Positions 33,924 to 43,895 of a DNA stretch of 64,000 bases are shown piece after piece. The position numbers and the translations under genes were made by a program. Below the pieces are notes generated by a model. That model was not told where the DNA came from. It saw nothing but the letters and a program-made list of their open reading frames with translations, and searched no databases. Position 1 is the stretch's first letter; every line of letters starts with the position of its first letter. The DNA is from Bacillus sanguinis (GTDB taxonomy: Bacteria > Bacillota > Bacilli > Bacillales > Bacillaceae_G). The DNA lies in NCBI RefSeq assembly GCF_018332475.1, contig NZ_BOQB01000019.1:61894-125893 (forward strand). Reading direction: 5' to 3'.

Positions 33924-36689
33924 TTATTTTACGTAGTTTTCTTTAACAACTGTTGCACAACGCTCACATAATGTTTCATGTTCAGCATCTTTACCAATTG
34001 TTTCTGAAACTACCCAACAACGTTCACATGTTTCACCAGTTGCTTGAGCAACAACAACCGCTGTATGTTCATACTTCGGTGCTTCTGCTGGCGCTTCTTC
34101 CATCATGCCACCAAGTTTGTACTCAGAAACGATGAATAATTGTTTTAAGTCTTCGTTAATAGACTCTAACATAGCTTTCATTTCTGAAGTTGGATATAGC
34201 GTAATGCTTGCATTTAATGACTTACCGATTACTTTTTCATTACGAGCTACTTCTAACGCTTTTAATACGTCATCACGTAATGTCATAAATGCATCCCATT
34301 TTGTTTTTAATTCTTCCGCACCATCTAATTGTACAGCTTCTGGCATATCAGTTAATTGTACACTTTCTTCTGTTACACCTGGAATGTATGGCCATACTTC
34401 ATCAGCTGTATGCGGTAAGATTGGTGTTACAAGTTTCGTCAATGCAACAAGAACATCATATAATACAGTTTGAATTGCACGACGATCTTCATGGTTTGCA
34501 CCTTCAATGTATAAAATGTCTTTTGCAAAGTCTAAGTAGAATGAACTTAAATCAATTGTACAGAAGTTATGAATTGCATGATATACAGCAGCGAAGTCGT
34601 ATGTCTCATATGCTTCTTTCACTTTTGTAATTAAGTCATTTAATTTTACTAACATGTAACGATCTACTTCACGAAGTTCAGCTACAGCTACTGTATTTTC
34701 ACTTGGCTTAAAGTCGTCTAAGTTTCCTAATAAGAAACGGAATGTGTTACGGATTTTACGATACACTTCTGCTACCTGTTTTAAAATATCATCTGAAATA
34801 CGTACGTCAGATTGATAGTCAACAGAAGATACCCATAAGCGTAAAATGTCTCCGCCTAATTGATCCATAATTTTCTTAGGTACGACGATGTTTCCAATCG
34901 ACTTACTCATTTTACGTCCTTCACCATCTAATACGAAACCATGGCTTAGTACGCCTTTATATGGAGCTTTACCTGTTACAGCAACTGCTGTTGATAACGA
35001 AGAGTTAAACCAACCACGATACTGGTCAGATCCTTCTAAATATAAATCAGCTGGACGTTGTAAATCATCGCGCTCTTCTAATACCGCTTGGTGAGAAGAA
35101 CCTGAATCGAACCATACATCCATGATGTCTGTTTCTTTACGGAATTCACCATTTGGGCTACCTGTATGTGTAAATCCTTCTGGTAATAGCTCTTTCGCTT
35201 CACGCTCGAACCATACGTTAGAACCGTGCTCACGGAATAAGTCTGCTACGTGGTTAATTGTTTCATCTGTAATAATTGGATCACCATTCTCTGCATAGAA
35301 TACAGGGATTGGCACACCCCATGCACGCTGACGAGAAATACACCAGTCACCACGGTCACGAACCATATTATGAAGACGAGTCTCTCCCCATGCTGGTACC
35401 CATTTTGTTTCCGCAACAGCTTCTAATAATTCTTTACGGAACGCTTCAATAGATGCAAACCACTGTGCTGTCGCACGGAAAATAATTGGTTTTTTTGTTC
35501 TCCAATCATGTGGGTATGAATGCGTAATGAATGTTAATTTCAGTAACGCGCCTACTTCTTCTAATTTTTCTGTAATTGGCTTGTTAGCTTTATCATAGAA
35601 TAGGCCTTCAAATCCAGGTGCTTCATTTGTTAATACACCTTTATCATCAACTGGGCAAAGTACTTCTAATCCATACTTTTTACCAACAACGAAGTCATCT
35701 TCCCCGTGTCCTGGTGCTGTATGAACACAACCTGTACCTGCATCTGTTGTTACGTGATCTCCTAGCATAACTAATGAATCACGATCGTAGAATGGGTGTT
35801 TTGCAACTGTATACTCAAGTTCGCTACCTTTTACTGTTTTCACAACTTCAGCATTTTCCCACTCTAACGTTTTTGCAACTGTCTCAAATAGTTCAGAAGC
35901 GATAATATATTTTTCATCATTTACTTTTACAATAGCGTAATCAAGTTCTGGGTGAACAGAAATACCTAAGTTTGCAGGTAACGTCCAAGGTGTTGTTGTC
36001 CAGATAATGAATTTCTCATCACCTTCTAATACGTTCTTTCCGTCTTTTACAGGGAATGCTACGTAAATAGATGCTGATTTTTTATCTTGATATTCAATTT
36101 CAGCTTCTGCTAAAGCTGATTCACTCGTTGGAGACCAGTAAACTGGTTTTTGTCCTTTATAGATATAACCTTTTTTCGCCATATCACCAAACACTTTAAT
36201 TTGTTGTGCTTCATAAGCTGGCTCTAAAGTAATGTATGGGTTATCCCAATCAGCACGTACACCTAAACGCTTAAATTGTTCACGTTGACGTTCTACTTGT
36301 TCATATGCATACTCTGCACATAACTTACGGAACTCAGCAACTGTCATTTCTTTACGCTTTACACCTTTATTTGTTAAAGCTTGCTCAATTGGTAAACCGT
36401 GCGTATCCCAACCTGGCACATATGGTGCACAGTAACCAGTCATTGATTTATAACGCACGATAAAGTCTTTTAATACTTTATTTAATGCATGTCCCATATG
36501 AATGTCACCATTCGCATATGGAGGTCCATCATGCAATACAAATAAAGGACGACCTTTCGTATGTTCTTGTACCTTTTCATAAATATTCATTTCAGCCCAC
36601 TGTTCTTGCATTGCAGGCTCACGTTTTGGTAAATTCCCACGCATTGGGAACTCTGTTTTTGGCATTAGTAATGTATTTTTGTACTCCAT
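33924..36689 (-). CDS. ileS: Isoleucyl-tRNA synthetase
   Basis: Charges tRNA-Ile. The 921-residue class I synthetase has the HIGH-type motif seen as [10 protein letters not shown] (near 58-67), an editing (CP1) domain in the middle, the KMSKS loop in [10 protein letters not shown] (near 595) and a C-terminal zinc-finger CERCWVVSE...CERCATVV. I chose the ATG at 36689, eight bases after AAGGAGG; a TTG two codons upstream overlaps that site. The bacterial-type form and the T-box leader both mark it as the housekeeping gene. Confidence 0.98.
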   Translation of the reverse strand: MEYKNTLLMPKTEFPMRGNLPKREPAMQEQWAEMNIYEKVQEHTKGRPLFVLHDGPPYANGDIHMGHALNKVLKDFIVRYKSMTGYCAPYVPGWDTHGLPIEQALTNKGVKRKEMTVAEFRKLCAEYAYEQVERQREQFKRLGVRADWDNPYITLEPAYEAQQIKVFGDMAKKGYIYKGQKPVYWSPTSESALAEAEIEYQDKKSASIYVAFPVKDGKNVLEGDEKFIIWTTTPWTLPANLGISVHPELDYAIVKVNDEKYIIASELFETVAKTLEWENAEVVKTVKGSELEYTVAKHPFYDRDSLVMLGDHVTTDAGTGCVHTAPGHGEDDFVVGKKYGLEVLCPVDDKGVLTNEAPGFEGLFYDKANKPITEKLEEVGALLKLTFITHSYPHDWRTKKPIIFRATAQWFASIEAFRKELLEAVAETKWVPAWGETRLHNMVRDRGDWCISRQRAWGVPIPVFYAENGDPIITDETINHVADLFREHGSNVWFEREAKELLPEGFTHTGSPNGEFRKETDIMDVWFDSGSSHQAVLEERDDLQRPADLYLEGSDQYRGWFNSSLSTAVAVTGKAPYKGVLSHGFVLDGEGRKMSKSIGNIVVPKKIMDQLGGDILRLWVSSVDYQSDVRISDDILKQVAEVYRKIRNTFRFLLGNLDDFKPSENTVAVAELREVDRYMLVKLNDLITKVKEAYETYDFAAVYHAIHNFCTIDLSSFYLDFAKDILYIEGANHEDRRAIQTVLYDVLVALTKLVTPILPHTADEVWPYIPGVTEESVQLTDMPEAVQLDGAEELKTKWDAFMTLRDDVLKALEVARNEKVIGKSLNASITLYPTSEMKAMLESINEDLKQLFIVSEYKLGGMMEEAPAEAPKYEHTAVVVAQATGETCERCWVVSETIGKDAEHETLCERCATVVKENYVK

Positions 36690-36735
36690 GCTCAATTCCT
36701 CCTTACATGTATAAAAGAAACACTTAAAAAACGGA

Positions 36736-36998
36736 ATAAAAAAGAGACCTTCTCATCCCAAAAAGGGACGAGAAAGTCTCCCGCGGTACCACCCTAGTAG
36801 ATCCTATACGTATGTATACAATCCTCTTTATATTCTTAACGCGAATATACGCCTACGCTTACTTTATTTGTTCAGCGCGGAACTCCAGGGTGATATTCCC
36901 ATTATCTCCTTATCCTGAGCTTACACCATCCTCAGTTCGCTATATAAGGTATGAAAAAGGTACTTATCCCTATCTTCGTTTTTCTTAATAAATATGTT
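36736..36998 (-). promoter_or_regulatory. Isoleucine T-box leader of ileS
   Basis: On the minus strand the T-box AGGGTGGTACCGCGG (36795-36781) is followed by a terminator hairpin (36743-36780, GAGAC...GTCTC with inner pairs) and T-run. Stem I carries AAUAUCACC, so the specifier codon is AUC (36894-36892), matching isoleucine. Uncharged tRNA-Ile would pair with the specifier and the UGGU of the T-box and allow read-through into ileS. Confidence 0.95.
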
Positions 36999-37005
36999 GT
37001 TTAAA

Positions 37006-37034
37006 ATTATATGTAATAATGAGAAAAACGTCAA
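37006..37034 (-). promoter_or_regulatory. ileS sigma-A promoter
   Basis: On the minus strand TTGACG (37034-37029), a 17-base spacer and TATAAT (37011-37006). It lies just after the divIVA stop codon and gives a start at about 36999, at the 5' end of the T-box leader. Confidence 0.85.
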
Positions 37035-37036
37035 GC

Positions 37037-37543
37037 TTACACTGTTTCTTCTTTTTTCAACAGCTCGTCTACTTCGTCTTCTAACTCAATTAGTTTATCC
37101 CAATCATCGTTGTTTAACATTTCAAGCTGCGTTTCTAATAACATACGGAAACGCGTACGGAATACTTTCGCTTGTTTCTTTAGCTCTTCAATATCAAAAG
37201 CAACTTTTCTTGATTTTACTAACGCTTCGTTAATAATACGGTCTGCATTCTTTTCAGCTTCACGTACGATTAATTTTGCTTCTTTTTGCGCATTACGTTT
37301 TACTTCTTCCGCTGCTTCTTGTGCAACGACGATAGATTTGTTTAACGTATCTTCAATATTAGAGAAATGATCTAACTTCCCTTCTAATTGCGCAACTTTT
37401 TCTTCTAAAGCTTTTTTCTCACGAATGACTAATTCATAATCTTTGATAATTTGATCAAGAAACTCATTTACTTGATCTTCATCATAGCCACGGAATCCGC
37501 GACCAAATTCTTTGTTATGAATGTCTAATGGTGTTAACGGCAC
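37037..37543 (-). CDS. divIVA: Cell-division site-determination protein DivIVA
   Basis: Binds negatively curved membranes at poles and division sites and positions the Min system and, in sporulation, chromosome anchors. The 168-residue protein has the N-terminal membrane-binding domain MPLTPLDIHNKEFGRGFRGYD (first ~25 residues, with the exposed Phe and basic residue) and a long coiled coil to residue 150. The start codon is GTG, preceded by GGAGGTGG. Together with ylmH, ylmG and sepF it forms the conserved division block before ileS. Confidence 0.97.
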   Translation of the reverse strand: MPLTPLDIHNKEFGRGFRGYDEDQVNEFLDQIIKDYELVIREKKALEEKVAQLEGKLDHFSNIEDTLNKSIVVAQEAAEEVKRNAQKEAKLIVREAEKNADRIINEALVKSRKVAFDIEELKKQAKVFRTRFRMLLETQLEMLNNDDWDKLIELEDEVDELLKKEETV

Positions 37544-37582
37544 AACGCCACCTCCAAGTAGTTATCTAAATTTCCTCTTTCA

Positions 37583-37602
37583 ATTATATCTTTTCTTCGA
37601 CA
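37583..37602 (-). promoter_or_regulatory. Candidate divIVA promoter with a Spo0A-box-like sequence
   Basis: On the minus strand TATAAT (37588-37583) lies about 40 bases before the divIVA start. TGTCGAA (37602-37596), a perfect match to the Spo0A box, is centred near -27, between -10 and -35. No good -35 is visible. A bound Spo0A at that place would be expected to block polymerase. Confidence 0.4.
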
Positions 37603-37632
37603 AAATAGGAGGATTTCCTTCTAAAAAACCAA

Positions 37633-38400
37633 TCATTTTAGTATACCATACAAAATTCTCCATTTGTCGCGCTTTGTTCTACCTTCTACAGAAAACAATT
37701 TACTTCGTCCATATCCCCTCACTGAAAAAACATCTCCTGGATAACATTCATAAGAGGTTTGCTCCACTGTTTTCCAATTCACTTTTACTAAACCATTTTT
37801 TATGAAAGGTTGTACTTTTTGTCTGGATATATGTAACATTTCTGCTAATATAACATCTAAACGAAGCGAAGAAACCGTTCCAGATTTCTCTCCCCACGTT
37901 TCTTGCATCTGTAGAATTTTTTCTCCTTGCACTGGCGATAAGGAAACTTTCGCTTTCCCTATCGATTGTAAGTTCATCTCAATATAAGAAACAACTTCTT
38001 TTGCGACTACAATTTGGGCACGATCTTCTTGAAGCAAAATATCACCACACTTTTCTCTCGTTAAACCGAGAGACATAAATGTACCTAATATTTGCCTATG
38101 TTCTAGCGTATAAAACTTGGAAGGATAGTCAATTTCCAATACTTCTACTTGAAATTCTTCTTCATTTACTACTAGATAGTCCGGATAAATGAGTGCTCTT
38201 TTACGCTCTGCATGAGGCGTTGCACCATCAAACTGTACAGCAACATCCCCTTGTCCTATTACCATAGTGACAATTTGTTGTTGTCTTGGATCAAGGAAGT
38301 CTGTTAACTTCACTTGATGGTACTCCGCTACTCGCTTCCACTCTAACACCTTATCCACAAAGACCTCTTCATCAGGTCTGAAATGTTCATAGATGCTCAT
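37633..38400 (-). CDS. ylmH: RNA-binding protein YlmH (S4 domain)
   Basis: A 255-residue protein with a C-terminal S4 RNA-binding domain (about 180-240, SLRLDVILAEMLHISRQKVQPFIKNGLVKVNW). The B. subtilis homologue takes part in ribosome quality control alongside RqcH by binding stalled 50S subunits. The N-terminal part resembles the conserved YlmH domain. Located between ylmG and divIVA as in other bacilli. Confidence 0.93.
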   Translation of the reverse strand: MSIYEHFRPDEEVFVDKVLEWKRVAEYHQVKLTDFLDPRQQQIVTMVIGQGDVAVQFDGATPHAERKRALIYPDYLVVNEEEFQVEVLEIDYPSKFYTLEHRQILGTFMSLGLTREKCGDILLQEDRAQIVVAKEVVSYIEMNLQSIGKAKVSLSPVQGEKILQMQETWGEKSGTVSSLRLDVILAEMLHISRQKVQPFIKNGLVKVNWKTVEQTSYECYPGDVFSVRGYGRSKLFSVEGRTKRDKWRILYGILK

Positions 38401-38415
38401 GTATTTAACCTCTTA

Positions 38416-38679
38416 CTATAAGAAATAAGCGAATATACTTACTAAACCCTTCGTAGCAAGCTTTAACGTGAAAATCGCAACGAGTGGAGAGATATCAATC
38501 ATACCAAGCGGCGGAATAAATCTGCGAAATGGTTCTAAATACGGTTCACAAATACGCGCAAGAACATCTCCGAAAGTTGATTCCTTTGCACCTGGGAACC
38601 ATGATAGGAGAATGTAAATAATAAGTGCCCACGAGTAAATCTCGATAGCATAAACTAAAAGCCTTAAAACTGTTTCCAT
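38416..38679 (-). CDS. ylmG: YggT-family membrane protein YlmG
   Basis: An 87-residue protein with two hydrophobic segments, one containing [16 protein letters not shown] and the other in the C-terminal part, and the family signature ([24 protein letters not shown]). Role is not well known; gene position beside sepF suggests a link to division or membrane organisation. GAGGTGG precedes the start. It is separated from sepF by 6 bases. Confidence 0.93.
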   Translation of the reverse strand: METVLRLLVYAIEIYSWALIIYILLSWFPGAKESTFGDVLARICEPYLEPFRRFIPPLGMIDISPLVAIFTLKLATKGLVSIFAYFL

Positions 38680-38685
38680 GGCGTA

Positions 38686-39156
38686 TTACCACCTCTTTAT
38701 ATTTGTGTCTTCTTCTTCACCGAACAACTCTGAAATTGCACCAACAATATCTACATTTTCAGGCGTACACATAAATGTTTTCGGTCCTATTTTTTGAATG
38801 TCCCCGCCTATAGCGTATACAGTACCACTTAAAAAGTCAACGATACGTACAGCTTGATCAGTAGACATTCGTTGTAAATTAATTACAACAGCTCGTCTAC
38901 CTTTTAAATGGTCCGCAATTCCTTGCGCTTCCGAATATGTGCGTGGTTCTAATAAAACAACTTTTGAAGATTGCTTTGCCGTTTCAATGCTCACAACATT
39001 TTGTTTCGGTTGTGCTTTTGGAAACGTAACATCTTGTTGTTCTGGCGGATCTTGCTGCTTCTTCATGTCTGTTTGCTCCTTTTCATAACTATATTGAGCT
39101 GCTTCTTTTTCTTCTGGTGTATCAAAAAAGAAGTATTTTACTTTTGACCAACTCAT
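38686..39156 (-). CDS. sepF: Cell-division protein SepF
   Basis: Helps attach FtsZ to the membrane and bundles protofilaments into rings. The 156-residue protein has an N-terminal amphipathic membrane helix ([12 protein letters not shown]), a charged Gln/Pro-rich linker (about 15-60) and a C-terminal globular domain with [12 protein letters not shown] and [12 protein letters not shown]. The usual SepF order ylmE-sepF-ylmG-ylmH is intact. Confidence 0.97.
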
Positions 39157-39175
39157 AATAAGATTCTCCTTCCTT

Positions 39176-39850
39176 TTACGCTTTTCCTACTAAAATCGTC
39201 CCCAAACGAATATATGTAGCACCTTCTTCAATTGCAATCGTATAATCATTAGACATTCCCATTGATAACTCTTTACATGGCGCATGTAATAAGTCTAGCT
39301 CCTGCACCTCTGTTTGTAGCTTACGTAACTCCTTAAAACAGCGTCTGATTTCTTCCTCTTCTTCTGTAAATGGAGCCATTGTCATTAGTCCAACCACTTC
39401 AATCTTATCCAGTTCTTGCAAACTTTGAATAAAAGAAATAGTTTCTTCTATTGCCAATCCTTGCTTTGATTCTTCAGATGATGTTTTCACTTGAATAAAA
39501 CATTTCACTTTCTTATCAGCACGTTTTTGAATTTCTTTTGCAAGTGAAAGACGATCTAACGAATGTAAATAATCAATTTCATTAATGATTTCTTTTACTT
39601 TTCTCGTTTGTAATGATCCAATATAGTGCCAATTCACTTTTGAACCGAAATGTTCGTACTTCTGTAAGAAGCCTTCATTTCTATTTTCACCTAAATCGAT
39701 AATTCCAGCTTCAATTACTTCGTTTGTTTTTTCAATTCCTACCGTTTTTGTAACCGCAACGAGTTTAATATCTTGCACCGAACGTCCCGCTCGTGCACAA
39801 GATTGTTTAATTGTTTCGTTTACAGTTGTTAAATTTTTTTGTACTGTCAC
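39176..39850 (-). CDS. ylmE: PLP-homeostasis protein, YggS family
   Basis: Pyridoxal-phosphate-binding protein of the PLPBP family, thought to buffer PLP for other enzymes and not known to catalyse a reaction. The 224-residue protein has the PLP lysine in KLVAVTKT (near 36), a LGENRNEGF segment and [15 protein letters not shown] near the C-terminus. The start codon is GTG at 39850, preceded by AAGGAGG; it overlaps the pgeF stop by 4 bases. Confidence 0.95.
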
Positions 39851-40665
39851 TTGCTTTCTTCCTCCTTAAAACCTATGAAACTCAACATTCTCCCTGTCTT
39901 ACCTTGATCACGACGATGAGAGAAAAATAGTTGCTCTTCACAGCTTGTACAAAGAGATGACATGACAATATTCTCTTCTTTTATGCCTACTTGTACACAT
40001 AATATACGATTAATTTCTTTTAAATTAATTGCGTACTGCCCATCAGAAATTTTTTTATAAGGGACAGGACCGTTTACTACTTGCTCTGCTGCTGTTAACA
40101 CTCTATCATCAACAACGTAACAACAAGATCCAATTGCTGGTCCGATTGCAACATGAATTTCATCACTTGAAATGCCTTCTGCATTCCATTTTTGAATCAT
40201 TTCCTTAGCAATCTCTTTTACAGTCCCTTTCCATCCAGCATGCGCAAGTCCTATCATACCATGTGATGGCGCATAAAAATAGAGTGGAACACAATCTGCG
40301 TAACAAGACGTTAGAAGAACATCATTATTAGTCGTATAAATGCCATCTGTTTTTGAAATGCCGTCTTCATATGAATAGACGCCACTTCCTTTCTCCTCTT
40401 GTCCTACTTTTTCAACATGATGATCATGAACTTGTTCAGAGCAAATCCAGTTTTCTAATGGTTTTTGTAACTTATTTGCTAAAATTCGTCTATTTTCATG
40501 AACGTTCTCCACGATATCATTCACATGTAATCCTAAATTCATCGCATGAAAGGAGCCCGTACTTACCCCACCATCTTTTGTCGTAAATCCAGCAGTAATG
40601 TTTCCAATTTCTTTCCACGCTTGTAAATACAGTATACCGTCCACATATTTAAATGGTTCTCTCAT
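39847..40665 (-). CDS. pgeF: Purine nucleoside phosphorylase / polyphenol-oxidase family protein (YlmD, PgeF)
   Basis: A 272-residue member of the YfiH/DUF152 group. The E. coli homologue YfiH (PgeF) removes wrong amino-acid substitutions from peptidoglycan precursors (UDP-MurNAc-L-Ser), and other members have laccase-like or nucleoside phosphorylase activity. Metal ligands are visible in SCYADCVPL, GLAHAGWKGT and AIGSCCY. Sits before ylmE, sepF, ylmG, ylmH and divIVA, in a division-gene setting that would fit a cell-wall role. Confidence 0.88.
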   Translation of the reverse strand: MREPFKYVDGILYLQAWKEIGNITAGFTTKDGGVSTGSFHAMNLGLHVNDIVENVHENRRILANKLQKPLENWICSEQVHDHHVEKVGQEEKGSGVYSYEDGISKTDGIYTTNNDVLLTSCYADCVPLYFYAPSHGMIGLAHAGWKGTVKEIAKEMIQKWNAEGISSDEIHVAIGPAIGSCCYVVDDRVLTAAEQVVNGPVPYKKISDGQYAINLKEINRILCVQVGIKEENIVMSSLCTSCEEQLFFSHRRDQGKTGRMLSFIGFKEEESK

Positions 40666-40696
40666 AACAAAGCGACCCCTTTTTAATTAAAATATC

Positions 40697-40737
40697 ATAA
40701 AAAAGCATGGTACTTCCTGTCTATTTTACCATACTTT
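40697..40737 (-). terminator. Intrinsic terminator after ylmC
   Basis: An 11-bp stem (AAAGTATGGTA with TACCATGCTTT on the minus strand, one G-U pair), a 14-base loop, and six T residues. Confidence 0.7.
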
Positions 40738-40786
40738 TATTTTTTCATAATGCCAACAGAAAAAAAAGAGGAATTTGTAATATTCT

Positions 40787-41071
40787 TTATGAAATTGTCG
40801 GTGTTTGTATTGATTCTGTTACAGAATTAACAGGATTTACTCTAACAAGTATGACATCTTCCCCAATTTTCAAAATTTCTTTCCAAGGAATTACAATTTC
40901 TACATCTTTCCCAAAGATCCCTAACATACGTGCCTGTTTGGAAATAATAATAGACTCGATCTTCCCTGTATTCATATCAATTTCAATATCTCCAATATTT
41001 CCAAGCCTTTTTCCATCTGAAACATTTATTATCTCTTTCATCTGCAACTCCGAAATTCGTATCACTTTCAT
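40787..41071 (-). CDS. ylmC: YlmC/YmxH-family sporulation-related protein (PRC-barrel)
   Basis: A 94-residue protein of the YlmC/YmxH family, which has a PRC-barrel fold and is found in spore-formers. Its start MKVIRISELQMKEIINVSDGKRLG and the following GNIGDIEID are family hallmarks. I place the start at 41071, preceded by GGGAGAGGATG; upstream in-frame codons run through a non-conserved region. It lies directly after sigG. In B. subtilis ylmA separates sigG and ylmC; here it does not. Confidence 0.9.
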   Translation of the reverse strand: MKVIRISELQMKEIINVSDGKRLGNIGDIEIDMNTGKIESIIISKQARMLGIFGKDVEIVIPWKEILKIGEDVILVRVNPVNSVTESIQTPTIS

Positions 41072-41207
41072 CCTCTCCCTTATATATGACGAATTGAAAA
41101 AACACTGTTTCTCAAATTTACAGGAAGTACCCTCGACTAACCCCATATGATTTTCATTATATGAACACAGCTGCGCTACTATGAGCGAAGACAACCTATA
41201 TTGCATA

Positions 41208-41239
41208 TAAAAAGGTCTCACCATAAATGGTGAAACCTT
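41208..41239 (-). terminator. Intrinsic terminator after sigG
   Basis: On the minus strand AAGGTTTCACC and GGTGAGACCTT pair (11 bp with one G-U) and are followed by TTTTT. It overlaps the sigG stop codon. Confidence 0.85.
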
Positions 41240-42017
41240 ATCCTTGAATCGTCTTATTCATTTGTTTAATAGCTGATTTCTCTAAACGTGACACTTGCGC
41301 TTGAGAAATCCCAATTTCTTCCGCAACTTCCATTTGTGTTTTCCCTTGGAAGAAACGTTTTCGAATAATCATTTTCTCACGATCATTTAAACGCTTCATT
41401 CCTTCTTTTAGCGCTAACTCTTCAACCCACTGCTCGTCCTTTTGTTTTTCATCACTTAACTGGTCCATAACAAAGATAGGATCTCCCCCATCGTTATAAA
41501 TCGGTTCAAATAATGAAACTGGATCTTGAATCGCATCTAATGCAAAAACAATTTCTTCATGAGTCACTTCAAGCACTTTTGCAATATCCATTGCTGTTGG
41601 TTCTTTCGAATTTTCTGCAATTAATTTCTCTCTTACTTGTAACGCTTTATACGCAATATCTCGTAATGATCGAGATACGCGAATCGGATTGTTATCACGC
41701 AAATATCTGCGTATTTCCCCAATAATCATCGGCACAGCATACGTTGAAAATTTTACATTTTGGCCTAAATCAAAGTTATCAATGGATTTCATAAGTCCGA
41801 TGCAACCAACTTGAAATAAATCGTCAACATATTCTCCTCTGTTATTAAATCTTTGGATGACGCTCAGTACAAGACGTAAGTTTCCATTCACTAATTTCTC
41901 TCTTGCGCTTATCTCTCCACTTTGCATTTCACGAAATAATTTACGCATTTCATCATTTTTTAGTACGGGAAGTTTAGCTGTATCAACACCGCAAATTTCT
42001 ACTTTGTTTCTCGTCAA
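41238..42017 (-). CDS. sigG: RNA polymerase sigma-G factor (late forespore)
   Basis: Directs forespore gene expression after engulfment. The 259-residue sigma-70-family protein has region 1.2/2 with DDLFQVGCIGLMKSIDNFD (near 70), the region 3 helix and the region 4 helix-turn-helix TQMEVAEEIGISQAQVSRLE near the C-terminus. I chose a TTG start at 42017, preceded by AGGAGGG at good spacing; this gives the usual family N-terminus (TRNKVEICGVDT). The longer ATG version (42107) has no ribosome site and adds 30 residues without conservation. Confidence 0.95.
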   Translation of the reverse strand: MTRNKVEICGVDTAKLPVLKNDEMRKLFREMQSGEISAREKLVNGNLRLVLSVIQRFNNRGEYVDDLFQVGCIGLMKSIDNFDLGQNVKFSTYAVPMIIGEIRRYLRDNNPIRVSRSLRDIAYKALQVREKLIAENSKEPTAMDIAKVLEVTHEEIVFALDAIQDPVSLFEPIYNDGGDPIFVMDQLSDEKQKDEQWVEELALKEGMKRLNDREKMIIRKRFFQGKTQMEVAEEIGISQAQVSRLEKSAIKQMNKTIQG

Positions 42018-42053
42018 AGTGTTCCCTCCTATCGGGAGTTGCTGTACAGTGTA

Positions 42054-42083
42054 AAGTATTTCCTTTGAAGGGGATTTTATGCA
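42054..42083 (-). promoter_or_regulatory. Candidate forespore (sigma-F/G) promoter of sigG
   Basis: On the minus strand GCATA (42082-42078) is followed after 14 bases by GGAAATACTT (42063-42054), similar to the sigma-F/sigma-G pattern (GYATA, then GG--A-A-T about 14-16 bases on). It lies 40-60 bases before the TTG start. sigG is known to need sigma-F and sigma-G, which fits, but the match is imperfect. Confidence 0.4.
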
Positions 42084-42136
42084 TGCGGTTTTCTCTTCAT
42101 TTTTCATTTAAGTTGTCTTTCCTCATACAATGAAAG

Positions 42137-42174
42137 AGAATAAGACCAGCCTAGATAACGGCTGGTCTTATTCT
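42137..42174 (-). terminator. Hairpin terminator between sigE and sigG
   Basis: A 15-bp perfect stem (AGAATAAGACCAGCC with GGCTGGTCTTATTCT) and an 8-base loop, just after the sigE stop codon. The U-run on the minus strand is weak (TCTCTTTC), so it may only attenuate read-through from spoIIG into sigG. Confidence 0.7.
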
Positions 42175-42894
42175 TTACACCATTTTATTAAATTCTTTTC
42201 GTAACCTTTTTATGATTCTTTTTTCTAAACGCGAAATGTATGACTGTGAAATCCCAAGCATATCCGCTACATCTTTTTGCGTCTTTTCCTCTCCTCCAGC
42301 AAGCCCAAACCGAAGTTCCATAATCTGTTTTTCACGATCATTTAATTGATGTAATGCTTTCATTAGAAGATGACGATCAACAGTGGCTTCTAGATCTTTT
42401 GTAATAATATCATCATCTGTCCCTAATACATCTGATAATAAAAGTTCATTCCCGTCCCAATCGATGTTAAGTGGTTCATCAAAAGAAACTTCTGAACGAT
42501 TTTTATTATTCCGGCGCAAATGCATTAAAATTTCATTTTCGATACAACGTGAGGCATATGTTGCTAATTTTATTTTCTTTTCTGGATTAAATGTATTCAC
42601 CGCTTTAATAAGGCCGATTGTTCCAATGCTAATCAAATCTTCAATATTTATCCCTGTATTTTCAAACTTTCTTGCTATATATACGACTAGCCGTAAGTTG
42701 CGTTCAATCAGTAACGATCTTGCTGCCTGATCTCCTTTTGGCAATTTATTCAAAAGAACTTCCTCTTCTTCTTTCGTTAACGGTGGTGGCAACGCTTCAC
42801 TTCCACCAATGTAATAAATTTCATCGGTCTTAATTCCTAATTTCAGCAATACTTTATACCAAAGGTATACTAAATAAAATTTTAATTTCATCAT
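42175..42894 (-). CDS. sigE: RNA polymerase sigma-E precursor (pro-sigma-E, mother cell)
   Basis: First mother-cell sigma factor, made as an inactive precursor and cut by SpoIIGA. The 239-residue protein has an N-terminal pro-sequence (hydrophobic, [20 protein letters not shown]), then sigma-70 region 2 ([15 protein letters not shown]) and region 4 with [22 protein letters not shown] chose the ATG at 42894 of the double ATG, preceded by GGGAGGCGGG. It overlaps nothing but follows spoIIGA within 19 bases. Confidence 0.96.
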
Positions 42895-42913
42895 ATTATC
42901 CCGCCTCCCATTA

Positions 42914-43831
42914 TTAAGCAATTACCATTTTTTGCGAAATTAACATTTTCGGATGCACAATACATTGATACTCTCCATTGGTTGACAACTGTTGTGTATT
43001 TAATCCAATCAATACTTTACTGACTACAATCGAACTACCTTCATGATCAATTTGTACACTGTCTGGCTTAACGGCCCATAAAAATTGACTCTCTACTCCT
43101 ACTGCTCGGAAAGGAATTAAGCGTAATTTCGTCGCCCACCCAGAATCATTTTCTGGTATTTGAGGAATCTCTGTTTTGGAATAAATTTGTTCTGTTAACC
43201 AAGCTGGCAAGCAATGTTCTAATGATGAAATATGCATAATCATAACGGGTGTTTTTGTTAACGGATCATAAAGTTGGTTCCCACTATCAATTAAACCTGT
43301 GAGTTCTAGTTCCTCTTCAGCTAATTGAATTTTCAATTTCACAATTTGATCATAGTGTATTTTTGTAACCTCTACGCTTTCAATACGCTTTTTAGAAAAA
43401 TAATAAATTACCGGAAAACCAAAAATAACAAACAACCAGCTAATTGGATCACCGTAAGAAATTGATTGAGATTGAACCAATCCATTTACCATTTCATTCG
43501 TTTGCAAAAAGAAATGAGTCCCAATTAACCCTCCGCCAACCATAAAAGTTACAAAGTAAAAAGTAAAAACAGTTTGTGCATAATTTCTAAACGTTGTAAA
43601 TCCAAATGCTGTATACACAATAAGTAACGAGTACAGTAGTTTCATAATTGGATGAGTCATCATAGAAGCAAAAGGAGTAAAGGCAAAAATAACAATGGTT
43701 GAACCTATAAATGCCCCTAACACAAGCCTCCATCTTTTGATCTTCTTTTTTAACACGGTAGCTGTTAATAAAAGTAAAAGAAAATCAATGCAGGCGTTTA
43801 ACAACCAAACAACGTCGGCGTAAACAACCAA
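42914..43831 (-). CDS. spoIIGA: Sporulation sigma-E factor-processing peptidase SpoIIGA
   Basis: Membrane-bound aspartic protease that cleaves the sigma-E pro-sequence at the sporulation septum after a signal from SpoIIR. The 305-residue protein has five membrane helices in the N-terminal half and, near residue 180, [17 protein letters not shown] with the catalytic aspartate in the LIDSGN motif. The start codon is TTG at 43831, preceded by GAGGTG six bases away, giving the family's N-terminus ([11 protein letters not shown]). Upstream ATG codons have no ribosome site. Confidence 0.95.
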
Positions 43832-43861
43832 ACAATTCACCTCTTTTTTTAAGTTGAGACT

Positions 43862-43895
43862 AGTATAATGCATATCCAATAGGAAAGTGTGTCAA
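43862..43895 (-). promoter_or_regulatory. spoIIG promoter with unusual 22-base spacer
   Basis: On the minus strand TTGACA (43895-43890) and TATACT (43867-43862) are separated by 22 bases. The B. subtilis spoIIG promoter is known for such a 22-base spacing, and needs phosphorylated Spo0A to work. Spo0A-like sequences lie over the -35 (ATTGACA) and further upstream (ACCGACA near 43950), each 5 of 7 to the consensus TTCGACA. Confidence 0.8.
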
